Both the position numbers and the translations under genes were made by a program. 7,615 nucleotides of DNA, taken from NCBI RefSeq assembly GCF_042665195.1, contig NZ_JBHTBW010000051.1, forward strand, positions 1 to 7,615. Direction: 5' to 3'. A model generated the notes under the pieces. It was not told the DNA's origin. It worked only from the letters and a program-made list of their open reading frames with translations, and searched no databases. Source of the stretch: Laceyella putida. GTDB taxonomy: Bacteria; Bacillota; Bacilli; Thermoactinomycetales; Thermoactinomycetaceae. Below are positions 6,016 through 7,615 of this stretch, in pieces (positions within the stretch are counted from its first letter, which is position 1; every line of letters starts with the position of its first letter).

Positions 6016-7211
6016 ACTGTATCACCTCCTTGCCCTGCCAAAGCCGACAACAACGCGCCACGCCCAACAATCCCTTGCAGGCGTTTCTGCTCATCCACCA
6101 CAACAGCGGGGTATGAGAAATCCATTTGCACCATGGAAGCCAATACTTCTTGCAATGGCGTATCTTTACGCACTTCCACAATCTCTTCCATCATGACGTC
6201 TTCAATCTTAAGATTTTGATTCACCGCTTGCTTGACTTTGTCCGCCGTCAATAACCCTTTGACCTTGCGATTGCGGTCAATCACGAGCAGGGTGGGGATT
6301 CGTTTGTCACGGATCCTGGTCAACGCAACACGTGGACCATCCTTGCCCAGCACCACCGTCTCCGGCTTCTGCATGATGTTTTCCGCCATCAAGATTTTGC
6401 CGAGGTTCACATCTTCAACAAACCGCTCCACATACTCGTCTGCTGGATTCGTCAAGATATCCTCAGGTGTGCCGACTTGTGCGATCTCCCCATCCCGCAT
6501 CAACACGATGCGATCGCCAATGCGCAACGCTTCGTCCAAGTCGTGGGTAATAAAGATAATGGTTTTGTTCATGCTGCGTTGGAGCTCCAACAGCTCATCC
6601 TGCATATCCTTGCGAATGAGCGGATCAAGCGCACTGAAAGCTTCATCCATCAACAAAATATCCGGGTCATTCGCCAGGGCACGCGCTAGTCCGACCCGTT
6701 GTTGCATGCCGCCACTCAACTGATCGGGAAAACTTTCGGACCAGTTTTCCAAACCGACCAGTTTCAGACTTTCCAACGCCTTCTCCCTGCGCTCTTTCCC
6801 GTCCATTCCTTGAATTTCCAATCCGAACTCCACATTTTCGATTACGGTTCGGTGCGGAAACAAGGCAAACTTTTGAAACACCATGCTTATGCGTTTGCGA
6901 CGGATTTCCCGCAGTTTTTCCGCTGGCATTTCGATCAAGTCCTCACCGTCAAGCAAGACATGTCCAGCGGTAGGTTCGATCAGACGGTTGAGCATGCGCA
7001 ACAACGTCGATTTTCCACTACCAGACAACCCCATAATGACAAAGATTTCTCCACTATTAATGACAAAACTGGCTTGGTTTACACCAACGGTCGCTCCCGT
7101 CTCTTTGAAAATTTCATGTTTGTCCTTGCCTTGTTGCAACATCTTCAGCGCTTTTTTGCTCGACCTCCCATAGATTTTGGTTAAGTTTTTCACTTCGATT
7201 TGATTCAACAA
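6012..7211 (-). CDS. opuAA: Glycine betaine ABC transporter ATPase with CBS domains (OpuAA)
   Basis: This 399-residue cytoplasmic protein energises osmoprotectant uptake. In order: an N-terminal extension typical of OpuAA (ALKMLQQGKDKHEIFKETG), Walker A GLSGSGKST (61-69), Q-loop Q113, signature LSGGMQQR (165-172), Walker B ILLMDE (185-190), H-loop H223, and a tandem CBS module from about 276 to 392. In Lactococcus OpuA the CBS pair gates transport by ionic strength and binds cyclic di-AMP, so osmotic gating is likely here. The C-terminal tail after the CBS pair is very short, unlike the longer tail of B. subtilis OpuAA (about 418 residues). The start is a TTG at 7211, followed by a second TTG, with GGAGGG about 8 nt upstream; TTG starts usually lower expression. 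It is the first gene of a two-gene operon. Confidence 0.96.
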   Translation of the reverse strand: MLNQIEVKNLTKIYGRSSKKALKMLQQGKDKHEIFKETGATVGVNQASFVINSGEIFVIMGLSGSGKSTLLRMLNRLIEPTAGHVLLDGEDLIEMPAEKLREIRRKRISMVFQKFALFPHRTVIENVEFGLEIQGMDGKERREKALESLKLVGLENWSESFPDQLSGGMQQRVGLARALANDPDILLMDEAFSALDPLIRKDMQDELLELQRSMNKTIIFITHDLDEALRIGDRIVLMRDGEIAQVGTPEDILTNPADEYVERFVEDVNLGKILMAENIMQKPETVVLGKDGPRVALTRIRDKRIPTLLVIDRNRKVKGLLTADKVKQAVNQNLKIEDVMMEEIVEVRKDTPLQEVLASMVQMDFSYPAVVVDEQKRLQGIVGRGALLSALAGQGGDTV

Positions 7212-7241
7212 GCCTTAATCCCTCCAATCTAAAATTTTTAT

Positions 7242-7267
7242 ATTCCCTTATAAAAAGATAGGAAAAC
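7242..7267 (-). promoter_or_regulatory. Sigma-B-like promoter upstream of opuAA
   Basis: On the minus strand GTTTTC (7267 to 7262) and GGGAAT (7247 to 7242) are separated by 14 nt. This resembles the general stress sigma-B consensus (GTTTAA, 12-15 nt, GGGWAW). Transcription would start near 7235, about 24 nt before the opuAA TTG. Several betaine/proline uptake genes of B. subtilis (opuD, opuE) use sigma-B, so it makes biological sense. I see no convincing TTGACA/TATAAT pair nearby, but in such AT-rich sequence the match could be chance. Confidence 0.4.
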
Positions 7268-7504
7268 ATTATTTTATTTTCAGAATATTAATGGCCCGCC
7301 ATCATCCATCTGATTGGCGATTTTTCTTGTTTTTCTCTCCAAGTACAAGCATGTTCACCTATTCCTATCTTGTTATAAATCACACGTTTTCATACCATCA
7401 CCTATTCGTCGGGGGACTTGTATCCCACTCTTGGCACACTTGTCCCACAACCGATCAATGAAGTGGCCGAGGTTGTGAACGCACTCCTCTAAAGGCACAC
7501 AAAA
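7268..7504. other. Intergenic region upstream of opuAA, no convincing gene
   Basis: No family-like protein is visible on either strand. Two short leftward frames exist: one of 16 codons beginning ATG at 7353 with an AGGTG-like site, and one of 41 codons from a GTG at 7498 to a TAA at 7373. The latter has a protein-like composition (HFIDRLWDKC) but no ribosome binding site. A short imperfect direct repeat (ACTTGTATCCCAC / ACTTGTCCCAC) occurs between about 7416 and 7448. No tRNA or riboswitch-like fold was recognised. Confidence 0.5.
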
Positions 7505-7536
7505 AAAGGATCCCAATCGATCGATTGGGATCCTTT
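7501..7536 (-). terminator. Perfect 32-nt palindrome, likely leftward terminator
   Basis: Positions 7505-7536 read identically on both strands (arms AAAGGATCCCAATCGA and its complement), allowing a 14-bp stem with a 4-nt loop. On the minus strand the hairpin is followed by seven Ts (complement of 7501-7507), so it should end transcription entering from the right of the window. In the other direction there are only three Ts, giving weak termination at best. It also shields opuAA from upstream readthrough. Confidence 0.65.
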
Positions 7537-7547
7537 CCATTCGCATA

Positions 7548-7564
7548 TTCCCTGAAAACTAAAG
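7548..7564 (+). promoter_or_regulatory. boxA-like sequence near the right edge
   Basis: TTCCCTGAAAACTAAAG resembles the TTCTTTGAAAACT-type boxA of Bacillales rRNA leaders and 16S-23S spacers. No rRNA or tRNA gene is visible in the remaining bases, and no rightward promoter is seen before it. It therefore only hints that rRNA sequence begins to the right. Confidence 0.3.
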
Positions 7565-7615
7565 AGTGAGTAAACCGTGACCTGAGAAAGTGTTCGTTCA
7601 TTTAGCTCGTAAGAG

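Noticed and set aside
7306..7353. 16-codon leftward frame with an AGGTG-like site upstream of opuAA
   Set aside because: Too short to judge, it lies upstream of the likely transcript start, and its weak RBS match is easily due to chance.
1..7615. CRISPR array, tRNA gene, complete insertion sequence or prophage genes
   Set aside because: I saw no regularly spaced repeats, no tRNA cloverleaf-like sequence and no transposase or phage protein motifs when reading both strands.

Overview
The window looks like chromosomal DNA of a Gram-positive, spore-former-type bacterium (Bacillota, Bacilli, order Bacillales). The evidence is strong GGAGG-type ribosome binding sites, TTG start codons, a near-perfect CcpA cre box, lac-family PTS proteins, an OpuA-type glycine betaine importer and an rrn leader with a Bacillus-style boxA. 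The moderate GC content with AT-rich intergenic regions would fit a thermophilic or Thermoactinomycetaceae-like Bacillales member, but the genus is a guess.

Left edge (1-202): a leftward, rRNA-type promoter (TTGACA, 18 nt, TAAGAT) with an AT-rich upstream tract and a boxA-like motif at the very edge. This suggests that an rRNA operon starts just outside the window.

Left half (203-4155): a cell-wall-sugar recovery locus arranged as two divergent units. Leftward run a lac/cellobiose-family PTS EIIB, an EIIA, the phosphomuramidase MupG (formerly DUF871) and a decayed anhydro-MurNAc kinase gene (anmK, about half its codons deleted and one in-frame stop). Rightward runs the matching EIIC permease. 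The 222-bp divergent region carries a DasR/NagR-like GntR operator candidate over both -35 boxes and a cre site at the EIIC start point. The likely pathway is PTS uptake and 6-phosphorylation of a MurNAc-containing disaccharide, followed by MupG cleavage to MurNAc-6-phosphate and GlcNAc. The usual next enzyme (MurQ etherase) and a regulator gene are not in the window.

Right half (4256-7211): a leftward two-gene osmoprotectant importer. opuAA encodes an ABC ATPase with a tandem CBS sensor and overlaps by ATGA with a gene in which permease and substrate-binding protein are fused (OpuABC, as in Lactococcus). A clear intrinsic terminator follows. A sigma-B-like promoter precedes opuAA, which would fit stress induction, but it is only a motif match.

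Right edge (7212-7615): no convincing gene. It holds the opu promoter region, a perfect 32-nt palindrome that should terminate leftward transcription entering from the right, and a second boxA-like sequence suggesting that this edge too lies near rRNA genes. The best candidate for something less described is the MupG/lac-type PTS pairing under a dual operator, together with the broken anmK.
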